Assembly (NCBI GenBank): GCA_021442155.1 | Contig: CM038216.1 | Span: 93,359,666-93,423,665 of the forward strand | Reading direction: 5' to 3' | Source: Cymbidium sinense | Lineage: Eukaryota > Streptophyta > Magnoliopsida > Asparagales > Orchidaceae | DNA: 64,000 bases | Part shown: positions 1 through 12,780 of the stretch, piece by piece | Position numbering within the stretch: the stretch's first letter is position 1 | Layout: every line of letters begins with the position of its first letter | Notes under the pieces: generated by a model | The model's database searches: none | What the model was told of the DNA's origin: nothing | What the model saw: the letters and a program-made list of their open reading frames with translations, nothing else | Translations under genes and position numbers: made by a program

Positions 1-3000
1 TAAACCCTAAAAGCCTAAACCTAAACCTAAATGAATTAAAACCTAAAAATAAAATAAATAAAAAAACTTAAACCTAAATAAAATAAAATAATAAAATAAA
101 ATAAAAACATAAACTAAAACCTAAACTTAAATCTAAAAATAAAATAAAATAAACAAATAAAAATAAATTAAAATAAAATAAATAAAAACCTAAACTAAAC
201 TAAAAAATAAAATAAACCTAAGAATAAAAAACCAAAATAAAATAAAAACTAAATGTAAAAAATAAAATAAAATAAAACTAAATAAAAACCAAAACCCAAA
301 AAATAAACCTAAAAATAAATAAAAAAAAAACCTAAACCCAAAACAAAAAATAAAATCTAAACCTAAAGTAAAAATAAAATAAAATAAATCAAAACCTAAA
401 TAAAAATAAACTAAACTAAAATAAATAAAACCTAAACCTAAACTTAAAATAAACTAAACTTAACCCTAAACAAGATAAAATAAAATAAACTAAAAATAAA
501 CCTAAGCCTAAAATAAAAAATAAAACCTAAAAATAAACCTAAAATTAAAACATAAAACATAAGCCTAAGAAAATAAAATAAAACCTAATCATAAAATTAA
601 AAATAAAAAATGAAACCTAAACCTAAATAATAAAATAAAAAAAACCAAACTAAAAAATAAATAGAAACCTAAACCTAAACCAAAAAAATAAACTAAATTG
701 AATAACATAAACTAAAATAAATAAACCTAAAAGAAATAAACTAAACTAAATAAAAATAAAAAATAAACCTATAAAAATAAAAAAATAAACTAAAATAAAT
801 AAAAAATAAACTAAATAATCTAAACTATCAATTTAATTAACTAATCCTAAACCTAAACCTAAACTTAAACCTAAACCAACCCTAAACTAACTAAACCTAA
901 ACCTTAAACCTAAAATCTAAACTCCAAACCCTAAACCTAAACTTAACCTTAAATCTTAAACTAACCTAAACCTAAACTTAAAACCTAAACCTTAAACCTA
1001 AAATCCAAACCCTAAACCTAAAACCCTAAACCTAAACCTAAACCCTAAACCCTAAACTCTAAACCTAAACCTAAACTAAACCTAAACCCTAAACCTAAAC
1101 CTAAATCCTAAACCCTAAACCTAAACTAAATTAATCCTAAACTTAAACCTAAACTTACTCCTAAAACCTTAAACCCTAAACCCTAAATCATAAACTATCA
1201 AAACACTAATCTTAAAGTTAAAATACTAAACTTAAACCTAAATGCTAAACCTAAACTCTAAATTTTAAACTAACCTAAACTTAAACCTAAACTTAAATAC
1301 TAAAAAAACCTAAACTAACTATAAACCTAAACTAAACCTAAATCTAAACCCTAACTAACCCTAAACTCCTAAACCTAAACCTAAACCTAAACTCTAATCC
1401 TAAACTTAAAACCCTAAACCTAAAGCTAATAAACCCTAAACTAACCCAAATCCCTATACCCTAAAGCCTAAAGCGTGAACACTAAACCCTAAATCGTACA
1501 CCCTAAAGACCTAAACCTAAACTAAATAAAACTTTAAAATAAAATAAATTAAAAATCTAAACCTAAATATAATAAAATAATAAAATAAAAACCTAAACTA
1601 GAACCTAAACCTAAACATAAAAATAAAATAAATTAAAAAACCTAAACATAATTAAAATAAATTAAAAAAATAAAAACATAAAGTAAAACCTAAACCTAAA
1701 CCTAAAAATAAAATAAAATAAAAAATAAAAATAAACTAAAATAAAATAAATAAAAAGCTAAACTAAACTAATAAATAAATAAACCCAAATAAAATAAAAA
1801 CTAAAAACTAAAAATAAAATAAACCTAAAATAAAATAAAATAAAAACTAAATAAAAGCCTAAACTTAAAAATATAAACATAAAAATGAAACCAAAGTAAA
1901 AAAATAAAACCTAAACCCTAAACTAAAGAAAACCTAAAAAAATAAGAATAAAATAAACCTAAACCTAAAAAAAATAAAAAAAAAACCAAAAATAAACTAA
2001 ACCCAAACCTTAACCTAAACTAAATAAAATAAAATAAACTAAAAATAAACCTAAACCTAAACTAAAAAAAAAAGCTAAAAATAAACCTAAAATAAAAACC
2101 TAAGACCTAAACCTTAAAAAATAAAATAAAAACCTAAACCTAAACCTAAACATAAAAAATAAAACCTAAAACTAAAAAATAAAATTAATGTAAAACTCAA
2201 CTAAAAAATAATCCTAAACCTAAAAAATTAACAAAAATAAAATACATAAACTCAAATAAATAAACCTAAAATAATTAAACTAAACTAAATTAAAAAATCT
2301 AAATAAAAATTAAAAATAAATTAAACTAATATAAATAACAAATAAACTAAATAAACTTAAACCTACATAATTTTAAAAAAAGAGCACTAAACCCTAAACA
2401 CTAAACCCTAAAGCCTTATACTTAAACCCTTATCATCCCTAAACTATAAAACTAAATAAACCCTAAACCCTAAACCCTAAACCTAAATTAAACCCTAAAC
2501 CCTAAATAAACCCTGCCTAATCCTAAACCCTAACCTAAAGCTTAAACCATAAACCATAAACCCTAAGCTCCAAAACCCTAAACTAAACCTGCTAACCTAA
2601 ACCCTAAACCCTAAACCTTAAATTCCATAAAACCTAAACACTAAACCTTAAACCCTGAACCCTAAACCCTAACCCTAAACCCTAAAACCAAAAACCATAA
2701 ATCCTAAAACCTTAAATCTTAAACCATGAAGACCTAAAAACTTAAACCTAAACTAAATAAAACCTAAAAATAAAATAAATAAAAAATGTAGACCAAAATA
2801 AAATAAAATAATAAAATAATAAAATAAAATAAAAATCAAAACTAAAACCTAAAGCTAAAGCTAAACATAAAAATAAAATAAAATAAACTAACAAAATTAA
2901 ATAAAATAAATAAAACCTAAATAAACTATAAAATAAAATAAACCTAAGATTAAAAAAAAAATAAATAAAACTAAACATAAAATAAAATAAATAAAAAAAC

Positions 3001-3604
3001 CTAAATAAACTAAAAAATAAAATAAACCTAATATTAAAAAACTTAAATAAAATAAAAACTAAACATAAAATAAACTTAAAATAAAGTTAAATAAAAATAA
3101 AGCAAAAACCTAAACCAAAAAAATAAATCTTAAAATAAAACCTAAAAATAAATAAAAAATAAAACATAAACCCTAAAATAAAAAAAAACATAAACCTACA
3201 AAAAAATAAACATAATAAAATAAACCTAAACCTAAACTAAAATAAACTAAACTAAAATAAATAAAACTTAAACCTAATCCTAAAATAAACTAAACCTAAA
3301 TTTACACCAACACTTAATAAAATGAACTAAAATAAAAACCTAAAACATAAACAAAATAAAAAAAATAAAAACCTAAACCTAAACCTAAAATAAAAAAATA
3401 AAACCTAAACCAAAAAAATAAAATAAAAATAAAACTCAACTAAAAAATAAAATTAAACCTAAACCTAAACTTAAACCTAAAAAATAAACTAAAGTAAAAA
3501 ACCTCAACAAAAAGAAATAAACCTAAAATAAGTAAACTAAACTAAATAAAAAAAATAAACCTAAATAAGAAACTAAAGTAAATAAAACATAAACTAAATA
3601 AATG

Positions 3605-3637
3605 TAAACCTACCGATTTACTTAATTTAAAAAAAAA
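3605..3637 (+). repeat. Unit-boundary motif (representative copy)
   Basis: This is one of 21 occurrences of a short motif that ends each A-rich tail. The shared form is TAAACCTAAACCTA, two or three variable bases, then GGTTTACTTAATTT (here GATTTACTTAATTT) and a run of A. Immediately after it the sequence switches to clean CCCTAAA words. Other clear copies are at 10,699-10,734, 23,139-23,178, 29,593-29,630, 32,737-32,779, 34,410-34,446, 36,064-36,099 and 37,984-38,020. It is the only T-rich word in the unit, which makes it a good phase marker. Confidence 0.8.
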
Positions 3638-3931
3638 TATCTAAACCCTAAACCCTAAACTCTAATGCTACAACCCTAAACCCTAAACCCTAGAAAACCC
3701 TAAACCCTAAACCCTAAATCCTAACTCTAAACGATAAACCCTAAATGCATAAACCCTAAAACCCTAAACCCAAAACCCTAAACCCTAACCCTAACCCTAA
3801 ACCCTAAACCCTAAACTCAATACCATAAACCTGAACCTTAAGTAACTAAATAAATTAGAAAATAGACCTAAACCCTAAAACCTAATAAACCTAAACCCTA
3901 AAACCTAATAAACCTAAACCTAAACCTTAAG

Positions 3932-4384
3932 AATGTGCAAAATCTTGATGGTGGGAACATCATCACAACCTCATTCTGGTGCAGGCAAAGGCTAAAATCA
4001 CAATGGTGGTGGGGGATCTAGAGGTGCTAGTTGATATAGAGGAGGTGGTTGGAGCAGTGGTGGTTATGGAGGTGGGAGGAGCGATGGAGGTTACAGCTAT
4101 GGTTGTGGCGGAGGGAGAGATCTAGGATGTGATTGTGGATCTCGCTACTCGAGAGGCCGGGACAGTTATGATGGGAACTAGAGAAATTATAGAACTATTG
4201 ATTCGATCTACTGTTTATGGAACTATGTCTTTAAAGTAGAGACAGTTCTAGTTATATATGGCTTTTGATTTGCTCTATGCGTGCTAATATTTTATCTATG
4301 TCATCGCCATGTCATACTGTTACTTGATTGACGAAATCAAAAAGAAGAAATGTTGAATATGAATTTATTCTATGTTAAAAAAAA
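3932..4384 (+). pseudogene. GRP retropseudogene fragment A (5'-truncated, with 3' UTR and poly(A))
   Basis: This is a decayed C-terminal piece of a plant glycine-rich RNA-binding protein, the family with one N-terminal RRM and a Gly-rich tail that binds RNA in nucleus and cytoplasm. The fragment starts inside the last part of the RRM (NVQNLDGGNI, for the usual NGQNLDGRNITVN). After frameshifts it continues as Gly/Ser/Tyr-rich tail (SSGGYGGGRSDGGYSYG, then GSRYSRGRDSYDGN) and a TAG where sister copies show the normal end GNWRN-stop. About 190 bp of 3' UTR follows, ending in ATGTT and a run of A at 4,375-4,384. The rest of the RRM is missing. The poly(A) end and missing 5' part point to a processed retrocopy. 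It lies about 295 bp after the array boundary at 3,637. Confidence 0.85.
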
Positions 4385-5747
4385 TTGAAAACCTTAAATG
4401 CTAAACTAAAACCTAAACCATAAACCCTAAACCCTAAACTGTAATCCTTAAACCCTAAAAAGCTCTAAACCTTAAACCCTAAAGTCGAAACCCTATACTA
4501 ACCTTAAAACCTAAACCCTAATCCTTAAATCTTATCCCTAACCCCTAAACCCTAAACCTTAAACACTAAACCCTAAAACCCTAAACCCTAAACCATAAAC
4601 TAACCCTAAATTATAAAAACCCTAAACCCTAAATCTCAAACCCTAAACCCTAAAATACCTAAACCCTAACCTAAACTTTAAAGCCTAATACCCATAAACC
4701 CTAAAGCCTAAACACTAAACCCTAAACCCAATCCCTAAAACCTAAACCATAAAACCCTAAACCCTAAAACCCAAACCTAAAACCACAAAACCCAAAATAC
4801 AAACTAAATAATAAAAACCTAAAATAAAATAAAATAAATAAACCACAAATTACATAAAATAATAAAATAAAATAAAACCTAAACTAAACCTAAACAAATC
4901 TAAAATAAAATAAAATAGACTAATAAAATAAATTAAATTAAAATAAATAAAACCTAAACTAAAGCAAAAATAAAATAAACCTAAGAATAAAAAAAATAAA
5001 ATAAAAACTAAGCTAAAATAAAAAAATAAAATAAAACTAAATAAAAAACTAAAACCAAAATAAACCTAAAATTAATAAAAATAAAACCTAAACCCAAAAT
5101 GAAAATAAAATATAAACCTAAAGTAAAATAAAATAAAATAAACCAAACCTAAATAAAAAAAATATAAACTAAAATAAAATCTAAACCTAATCTTAAAATA
5201 AACAAAACTTAAACCCTAAATGAGATAAAATAAAATAAATTAAAAATAAACCTAAACCTAAAATAAAAAAATAAAACCTAAAATTAAAACGTAAAACATA
5301 AACCTAAGAATATAAAATAAAACCTAAACCTAAAATTAAAAAAATAAAAATGACCTAAACCTAAATAATAAAATAAAAATAAAACTAAACTAAAATAGAT
5401 GAAACCTAAACCTAAACCAAAATAAACTAAATTGAAAAAACTTAAACTAAAATAAAGAAATAAAATAAACTAAAGTAAAAATAAAATAAACTAATAAAAA
5501 ATAAAATAAACTAAAATAAATAAAAATAAACTAAATAATCTTGACCAATCGGTTTATAATTTTAAACCCTAAAAAACCTAAATCCTGATCTTTAAATAAA
5601 TGAAACTATTAATACCTTACCTAGATAAATATCCTAAACCCACAACCACAAAACTACCCTAAAACTAAAATACCCTAAACCTAAAACCCTAAACACAAAA
5701 CCTAAAAAACCAAAACCCTAACTTAAAACCCTAAACGAAACCACAAA

Positions 5748-5989
5748 ATAATAACAAATACTAATAAATATTAATAATTAAGTTTTACTATGATTACTGA
5801 TCTTATTTCTATTTAAATAAAAATTCTTCCTATTTTAATTTTTATTTTAAATAAAAATACTAATATAAATAAAAATAAATTTATAATATAAATATATATT
5901 ATAAATATTTGATATTAAAAGCAAAAAATACTATTTTAATATTTTTAGCTAAATATTATTAATAAATATTAAAACTTATTATATAATTG
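5748..5989. other. AT-rich non-telomeric insert with self-complementary words
   Basis: About 240 bp consisting almost entirely of A and T, without CCCTAAA words, between a CCCTAAA head and GRP fragment B. It contains palindromic words such as TTATAATATAAATATATATT. Its two ends (AATAAATATTAATAATTAAG and AATATTATTAATAAATATTA) are roughly complementary. It may be a small hairpin-forming element (MITE-like) or simply AT-rich filler. No coding signal is seen. Confidence 0.4.
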
Positions 5990-6360
5990 TTGACATCACT
6001 ATAGATAAAGGCTGATTATGGTTTTAGATCTAGGTCTTGGTGGATATGATTTGTAGTTAGAATGGTGGTTATGAAGGCTTAGAAGTGTTTATTGGTGGTA
6101 GAGGAGAATCATATGATGGTGAACCCTACTAGAGGTGTGGTTATGGAATTAAAGAAACTAAAGAATGGTCGATCTGATCTGTTGTATATGGAACGATGTC
6201 TTTATAGTAGAGACTACTCTAGTTATCTAAGGTTTTTAATTTTCTCTATGCGTGCTCATTATTTATCTATCTTGTCACTTGTGTCTTAGAAAACTTGGCG
6301 TGTTGCTTGATGAAATCAAAAGGAAGAAATGTTGAATTTGAATTTATTCTCTTAAAAAAA
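5990..6360 (+). pseudogene. GRP retropseudogene fragment B (badly decayed)
   Basis: The 3' UTR half is easily recognised against the other copies: the region around TATGGAACGATGTCTTTATAG, the GTCTTAGAAAACTTGG stretch, GATGAAATCAAAAGGAAG, and a poly(A) run at 6,353-6,360. The coding half (about 5,990-6,160) is so altered that only scattered GGTGG words and ATATGATGGTGAACCC remain, in place of the usual YDGGS region. The 65-residue open frame at 6,092-6,289 is not the GRP frame and is not a gene. A 240-bp AT-rich stretch unlike the array lies just upstream. Confidence 0.75.
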
Positions 6361-9300
6361 GATAAAACCCTAACTAAAACCTAATACCTAAACCTAAACT
6401 AAACCTTAAACTTTACAAACACTAAACATTTTAAACCCTAAACCCTACCTAAAACCTAAATACCTCAGTGGTTAACTAAACCCTACCCTAAATCCTAACC
6501 CTAAACCCTACTCAAAACCATACCACAAAAACTAGCTAAACCTAAAATAAAACCTAAAATAAACTAAATAAAACTTAAAATAAAATAAAAAAAAAAAACC
6601 TAAAATAAAGATATAAAATGAAATAAAAGAAAAAAACATAAACAAAACCTAAACCTAAATGAAAATAAAATAAAAACTTAAAAGTAAACTAAAAATAACA
6701 TAAAATAAATAAAACCTAAAGCAAATAAAAATAAAACTTAAATAAAATAAAACTAAAATAAATAAAAAATAAAATAAAGTAAAATAAAATAAAATAAAAC
6801 TAAATAAAACCTAAAACAAAAATAAACAAAAATAAAAATAAATAAAAATTAAACAGAACCCTAAAAAACTTAAACCTAAAATAAAAAATAAAATAAACCT
6901 AAACCTAAACTAAAATAAACTAAACAAAATAAATAAAACCTAAACTTAAACTTATAATAAATAACTTAACTAAACCTAAATAAATAAATAAAATAAACTA
7001 AAATAAACCTAAATCTAAACTAAAAAATAAAATAAATATAAATCAAATGAAATCCTAAAACCTAAACCTAAAAAATAAAATAAAACCAAAGCTAAACCTA
7101 AAAAATGAAATAAAACCTAAAACCTAAAAATAAAACTAAATTTAAAATAAACTAAACATAAACCTAAGAAATAAACTAAGATAAAACCTAACTAAATAAA
7201 TAAACCTAAAATAAATAAACTAAACTAAATAAAATAAAATGAAAAATAAACTAAAATAAATAAAATAAACAAATAAACATAACTCTTAGACTTTTTTAAT
7301 TTTTTAAAAAAAAAATTTTATAAAAATAGAAAAAACCAACCACTAAAAACTAAAAACCTAAAACCCTAAATAGACCCTAAACCCTAAACCCTAGGAATAC
7401 TGAGCCCTAGGCTAACCCTACCTGAGATTGACCCTAAACCCTACCCTAAACCCTGACCTACATTAACCCTAAACTAAAAAACCCAAACTAAAAACCCAAA
7501 AAAAGACTATAAAACTAAATAAAACCTAAAAATAAATTAAATAAGAAAGCCTAAACATAAATAAAATAAAAAAATAAAATAAATTAAAAAAACAAAATAA
7601 AACCTAAGCCTAAACGTTAAAATAAAATATGATAAATAATAAAAACTAAGTTAAAATATAGTAAATAAAAACCTAAACTAAATAAAAAATAAAATAACCT
7701 AAAATAAAAAACTAAATAAAATAAAAAATTATACATAAAATAAATATAAAATAAACCTAAGATAAAATAGAAAAACTAAATAAAAACTTAAACCTAAAAA
7801 ATAAACCTAAAAATAAAACCAAAAATTAAATTAGAAATAAAACCTAAACCCTAAACAAAAAAATAAAACCTAAACCAAAAATAAATAAAATAAAATAAAC
7901 CTTAGCCTAAACTAAAATAAATACAACTTAAACCTAAGTCTAAAATAAACTAAACCTAAACCCTAATCTAAATAAAATAAAATAAACTAAAAAAATAAAA
8001 CTAAATAATCTAAAGAAAACATAAAACCTAAACCTAAAAAAATAAAATAAAAACTAAACCAAAAATGAAAAATAAAAGAAATCCTAAACATGAAAAATAA
8101 AATAAAATAAAATAAACTAAAATAAGCATAAACCTAAACCTAATTCTAAAAATAAACTAAAATGAAAAACTAAATTAATAAATAAACTAAACTATAATGG
8201 ATAAAATAAACCTAAATAAAAATAAAATAAAATAAACTAAAATTAAAATAAACTTAATAAACTAAATAAACTTAAACCTCAGTTTGCTTAATTAAAAAAA
8301 TAAAAACCCTAAGCGTAACCAACCCCATCTACTAAATCTAAAATGGAGATATATACCTTACCTTAACCATAAACAAGAAACCCTAAACCCTAAACTAAAC
8401 CATAAACCCTAAATCTACTCATACCCAACCATCCTAAATAAATGACTAACCCTGAAAAAAACCCAACCTCAGGAACTAAACCCTAACTAAACCATGAGCC
8501 TAATCCATAAACCCTAACCCCAGGCTAAACTAAACTAAACTAAGTGAACTAACACTAAACCCTAAAACCAACTTAGGCTAAATTAAATAAAATGATAATA
8601 AATACCTAAACCTAAAATAAATTAAAGAATGAAAAAAAAAAATTAAAGCTAAACCAAACCTAAAATAAAATAAAAAATTAAAATAAATTAAAAAAAACCT
8701 AAACTAAACTAAAAATAAATAAAAACCTAAGAATTAAAAACCAAAATAAAATAAAACTAAACATAAAATAAAAATAAAATAAACCTAAAATAAAATAAAA
8801 TAAAATAAAAACTAAATAAACAACATATAAAATAAATCAAAATAAAACCTAAAAATAAATAAAAATAGTATAAACCATACTTAAAAAAAAAACCTATACT
8901 TAAAATAAAATAAACAAAATAACATAAAATAAACTTTTAGAATAAACTAAACTAAATTTAAAAACCCAAACCTAAAATAAACTAAACCCAAAACCTAAAA
9001 TAAATAAAATAAAATAAACTAAAGAAAACATAAACCAAAATAAAAAAATAAAAGTAAAATAAACCTAACATAAAAAACCTATAAAATAAAACTAAAAAAA
9101 TAAAATAAAACCTAAACCTAAAATAAAAATAAAACTTAAACCTAAAAATAAAATAAATATAAATGCAAATGAAAATAAACTTAACCCTAAAAATAAACTA
9201 AAATAAAACCTAAAATGATAAATAAACCTAAAACAAGTAAACTAAACTAAATAAAATAAAAAATAAACCTAAATAAAATAAAATAAAATAAACTCAAATA

Positions 9301-10953
9301 AATAAAAATAAACTAAACAAACTAAATAAACTAGACTATCTGTTTGGTTAATTTTTTTTACCTAACCCTAAAACCTCCTAGTAACCATAAACCTACAACC
9401 CAACTCTGGCTAAAACTAAATCAGTACCTGAACCATAAACCCTAAACATTAAACCCTAACCTAAACCTAAACTTAAACCTAAACTAAATAAAATAAAATA
9501 AACTAAAAATAAAGCTAATCTTAAACTAAAAAATTAAACCTAAAAATAAACCTAAAATAAAAACTTCAAATGTAAACCTAAAATAATAAAAATAAAACCT
9601 AAACCAAAACCTAAAAATAAAAAAATAAAACCAAACTTAAAAATAAGCATAAACCTAAACAATAAACTAAAATTAAAGACCCAAACTAAAATAAATAAAC
9701 TTAAAATAAATACTAAACTAAATAAAAAAAATAAAATAAATAAAATTAAACTAAATAAACTAACCTCTCTGGTTTGTAATATCATCTCTCCTACCCTAAA
9801 CCTTGGCCAAACACCAGATCCTACCCTAAACCCTGACCCTACCTCCAACCCTACCCTAGCTAAACCTAAACTAATCCCTAACCCTAAAGCCAGCCAGGCT
9901 AACCCTAAAGAGAATCTAACCCACACTACCCTACCACATCTGACCCTAAACCATATAAACCCTAAACCAACCCCATTAATGGATCTTGACCCTAAACCCA
10001 AACCCTCCCAAAACAAAATCTAAAATAAAACTAAATAAAACTTAATGATAAAATAAATAAAACCTAAACCTAAATAAAATAAATAATAATATAAAATAAA
10101 ACCTAAAGGAAAACCTAAAAAAATGATAAATAAAATAAAATAAACTAAAATAAAATAAATAAACCTAAACTAAACTAAAAAAAATAAATAAACCTGAAAT
10201 AAGAATCTAAATAAAATAAAATAATCATAATAAAATAACTAAAGCTAACATAAAATAAAATAAAAATTAAAAAAATTTAAATCTAAAAATTAAATTTAAA
10301 AATAAAGAAAAAATAAAACCTAAACCCTAAACTATAAAAAACCTAAATCTAAAATAAAAATAAAATAAACAAAATAAAATAAAGCTAAACCTAAACTAAA
10401 ATAAACTAAACTAAGATAAATATAACATAAACCTAATCCTAAACTAAATATAATAAAATAAACTAAAAATAAACCTAAACCAAAACTAAAAATGAAACCT
10501 AAAAATGAGAAATAAAACCTAAATCCCAAACCTAAAAATAAAAAATAAAAAACTCAACTAAAAAATAAACCTAAACTTAAAATAAACTAAAATAAAAATA
10601 AACTAAAATAAATTAACCTAAAATAAATAAACTAAAATATAAACCTAAGTATAAAGAAAAAAAAGAGTAAAATAAATAAAAATATAAACTAAATAAACCT
10701 AAACCTATCAGTTAACTTAATTTTTTTTTAAAAAGCCTTAAACCTTAAACCCTAATCCCTAAAACCCTAAACCCTAAAACCTAATCCCCAAACCCTAAAT
10801 GTTAAACCTTAAAACCCTAAACCCTAAACCCAAAAACCCTAAACCCTAAACCCTAAACCCTAAACCCTAAGCCTTAAACCCTAAAACCTACACAAACCCA
10901 AACCTAAACCCAACCCACAATCCCTAAACCCTAAACTAACCCTAAACACTATG

Positions 10954-11130
10954 AATGTGTAGAACCTTAATGGTAGGAACATCACCGTCAACTAGGCTCA
11001 ATCTATATCTAGCGGTGGAGGCAAAGGTGGAGGCGACTGTTATCTTAGTGGTGGTGGGGGATCTAGAGGTGATGGTGGATATGGAGATGGTGGTCAGAGC
11101 AGTGATGGTTTTGGAGGCGGGAGGAGCGAT
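10954..11130 (+). pseudogene. GRP retropseudogene fragment C (cut by gypsy sequence)
   Basis: This is the best-preserved coding stretch of the family: NV-stop-NLNGRNITVN-stop-AQS, then a Gly-rich run (SSGGGKGGGD, SGGGGSRGDGGYGDGG, GFGGGRSD). It stays in one frame for about 175 bp. The only breaks are two TAG codons where sisters have CAG or GAG, so it was disabled by point changes. It starts at the same residue as copies A, F and G. It stops abruptly at the second GAT of GCGATGATGAATAAG, where minus-strand reverse transcriptase sequence begins. The 3' UTR and poly(A) are missing from this locus. An open frame at 10,955-11,242 crosses this junction in the wrong frame and is not a gene. Confidence 0.85.
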
Positions 11131-11730
11131 GATGAATAAGTTCATCAAAGATTCAAGTCATAGCCTGTTGTTATGTAGCAGCAGCATTTTTAAGGCTAAA
11201 AGGCATGACATTGTAGCAATAGATTTTGATTGTGGGTTCTAAATGCAATGTTTCATTCATCTTTAGGGGTCATCTTTTTTTGGTTATACCTAGATGAGCC
11301 ATCCATGAAAGAGAAGACTGGATGAGATGAGGCAATGTCTACCATCAGCTTGGGGATTGGTAATGAAAATTCATCTTTTGGACATGCCTTATTTATGTCC
11401 CTAAAATCGATGCATATGTGAATTTTGTCATTATATTTCTTAACTGGGATGAAGTTGGCTAACCAGGTAGGGTATTTTTCTTCTCGAATGAAGCCATCAT
11501 CGATCAGTTTCTTGACCTTATAAATGACATATTATTCTATGTCTAATCGCATGCGTCTAGAAGCTTGCTTGATAGAGTTAGCAGTAGGCTCTATTGCTAG
11601 TTTATGGCCCACTACGTTAGGAGCCAATTCCGGCATCTCTTAATAGCACCATCCAAAGCAGTCCTTAAACTCAATCAATAGTCTAACTAAGTATTTGTTT
11701 TAATTTCATTCAACAAAAAATTGATGTATG
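11131..11730 (-). pseudogene. Reverse transcriptase, N-terminal half (Ty3/gypsy, locus 1)
   Basis: In minus-strand order: KLAIEPTANSIKQASRRMR (primer-grip approach), KKLIDDGFIREEKYPTWLAN, VKKYNDKIHICIDFRDINKA, CPKDEFSLPIPKLMVD, then FMDGSSRYNQ near 11,281-11,310 with the first catalytic Asp kept, then MTPKDE and, after a frameshift, CYNVMPFSLKNAAAT and IFDELIHH. The sequence stops just before the YVDD box, where it meets GRP fragment C. Breaks seen are stops in the LDIE-stop-YVIYK and MTPKDE-stop regions and stops in place of Tyr/Arg near AAAT-stop-QQAMT-stop. Confidence 0.85.
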
Positions 11731-12780
11731 TCATGCATGGATCTTCTTCAGTTCCTAGGTTGATTTCCTTGAGCTCATCGATGGTTGACTAGATCTCTTC
11801 ATCAAACTCTGGTGGTGCATCTTTGACTTCAAAATCATGTAGATCATCTGAAGTTTCTAAGCACAACTCCTCATATAGGTTAATGTTATTTGAAAAGAAC
11901 ATATTAGATTCCAAATGATTGGTGATGACTAAGCAGTAATCATCATCATCGAATGGAACCATTGTATCGAATCCTAGTTCTGGTCTTGATTGAGAGCTGT
12001 TGCATTTATTCTTCCATATTCTTTTGAGTGAATATGCTTTGACCAAGTATGTGGGGTTAACCCTTTCTTTGCTAAATTATTAACACAAGGCAAGTACAAA
12101 TCAAAAGGTAATTTTATTAAATCTTTATATGAATCATCTTCAAGTTCAACATCAACTTCATATCTTGAGGATGATGCTCCCAAAAAGAACCTTTGAGTCT
12201 TCACACCTGTGGATGAATTAGGGGCTTCCTTAACTACCAAACCCTCAGGTTTTTGAGAGGAAAGTGGGGTTAGAGCTAAGGTTCCCCATGCCTAACTATT
12301 TCAAGACTTGGATACACTTATGCTTTGCTTTGGAGCCCGACCTTCTTTATCCAGTGTCACCTCAAGGGAATCTCTACTCGTGAAGAGCGGTGATGTGCTA
12401 ACCATATAAGACTCATCCTATGAACAAGATTTTAAGTCTATAAGGATAATAGGTGTACTCCTTGTAGCTAGGACATATCTTCTATTGGGTGGCCAATAAG
12501 GAGGTTTTCCACCCTAGGGCGCCTGGCGGACTCTTCCTCTTTAGTGGGTTAGGTCGCCTTACCCATATGTTCGAATGGAGTAAAAAACTGTGAGTGGAAT
12601 TTAACTTAAGGCTCCACTTCCTCCTCTAAGTCTATTTCCGCTCCCTTTTATTTTCTTTGTCATTTTCTCTTTTTTTCATCTTCTTTTTCTCTTTCTTTTA
12701 CGTTTTCTTTTTCTTTTCTTTTATTTTTGAACTTTGGTCAAGTTTGTGAGAATAGAATTGTTGATTTTGAGGGAGGTAGT
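11731..12780 (-). pseudogene. Protease-RT linker region (locus 1)
   Basis: Low-conservation part of the polyprotein between protease and RT. Open stretches are found at 11,974-12,240 and 11,789-12,046, acidic and Asp/Glu-rich, as is usual for this linker. At 12,640-12,730 the + strand is a long pyrimidine run (TTTTCTTTTTCTTTT), which on the coding strand would give a Lys/Arg/Glu-rich segment. The same run is found at 45,370-45,450 in locus 2. No catalytic domain is expected here. Confidence 0.6.

Larger units (their letters stand above)
5541..10698 (+). repeat. Super-unit (GRP unit plus GRP-less units), array A
   Basis: This spans from the boundary just upstream of the GRP remnant at 5,990 to the boundary just upstream of the GRP remnant at 10,954, about 5.16 kb. 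It holds five units of about 1.74, 0.99, 1.06, 0.43 and 0.94 kb. Only the first carries a GRP fragment. It matches the super-units of array B in design, though not in exact unit number. Confidence 0.6.
1..10953 (+). repeat. Telomere-like higher-order array A
   Basis: The stretch is almost entirely built from CCCTAAA/CCTAAA words and A-rich derivatives (TAAAA, AAATAAA), with very little G on this strand. Each unit runs from a CCCTAAA-rich head, through an A-rich tail, to a boundary close to GGTTTACTTAATTT. Boundaries are seen near 821, 2353, 3605, 5541, 7281, 8270, 9331, 9759 and 10,699, giving units of about 0.4-1.9 kb. Two GRP retrocopies lie inside (3,932 and 5,990), and a third closes the array at 10,954. 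The CCCTAAA orientation fits a chromosome end to the left, but the repeats are far too decayed to be a working telomere. It could be subtelomeric or an interstitial telomeric block. The long Phe/Leu/Tyr-rich minus-strand frames are translations of A-rich repeat and not genes. Confidence 0.9.

Noticed and set aside
1..60. True chromosome-end telomere at the left edge
   Set aside because: The repeat words are mixed and degenerate from the first base (CCTAAA, CTAAA, AAATAAA); a working telomere would show long runs of perfect CCCTAAA.
2748..2978. Phe/Leu/Tyr-rich minus-strand open frame (also at 10,332, 28,452 and 31,394)
   Set aside because: Translation of A-rich telomere-like repeat; the TTTTA words on the minus strand give F, L, Y and I without stops. 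No domain, no conserved start.
9552..10016. 154-residue minus-strand open frame
   Set aside because: Gly/Leu/Val-rich first half and Phe/Leu-rich second half mirror CCCTAA and TAAAA words of the array across a unit boundary. Composition explains it.
10955..11242. 95-residue + strand open frame
   Set aside because: It crosses the GRP/RT junction in a frame that is neither the GRP frame nor the RT strand, so it is a chance read-through.
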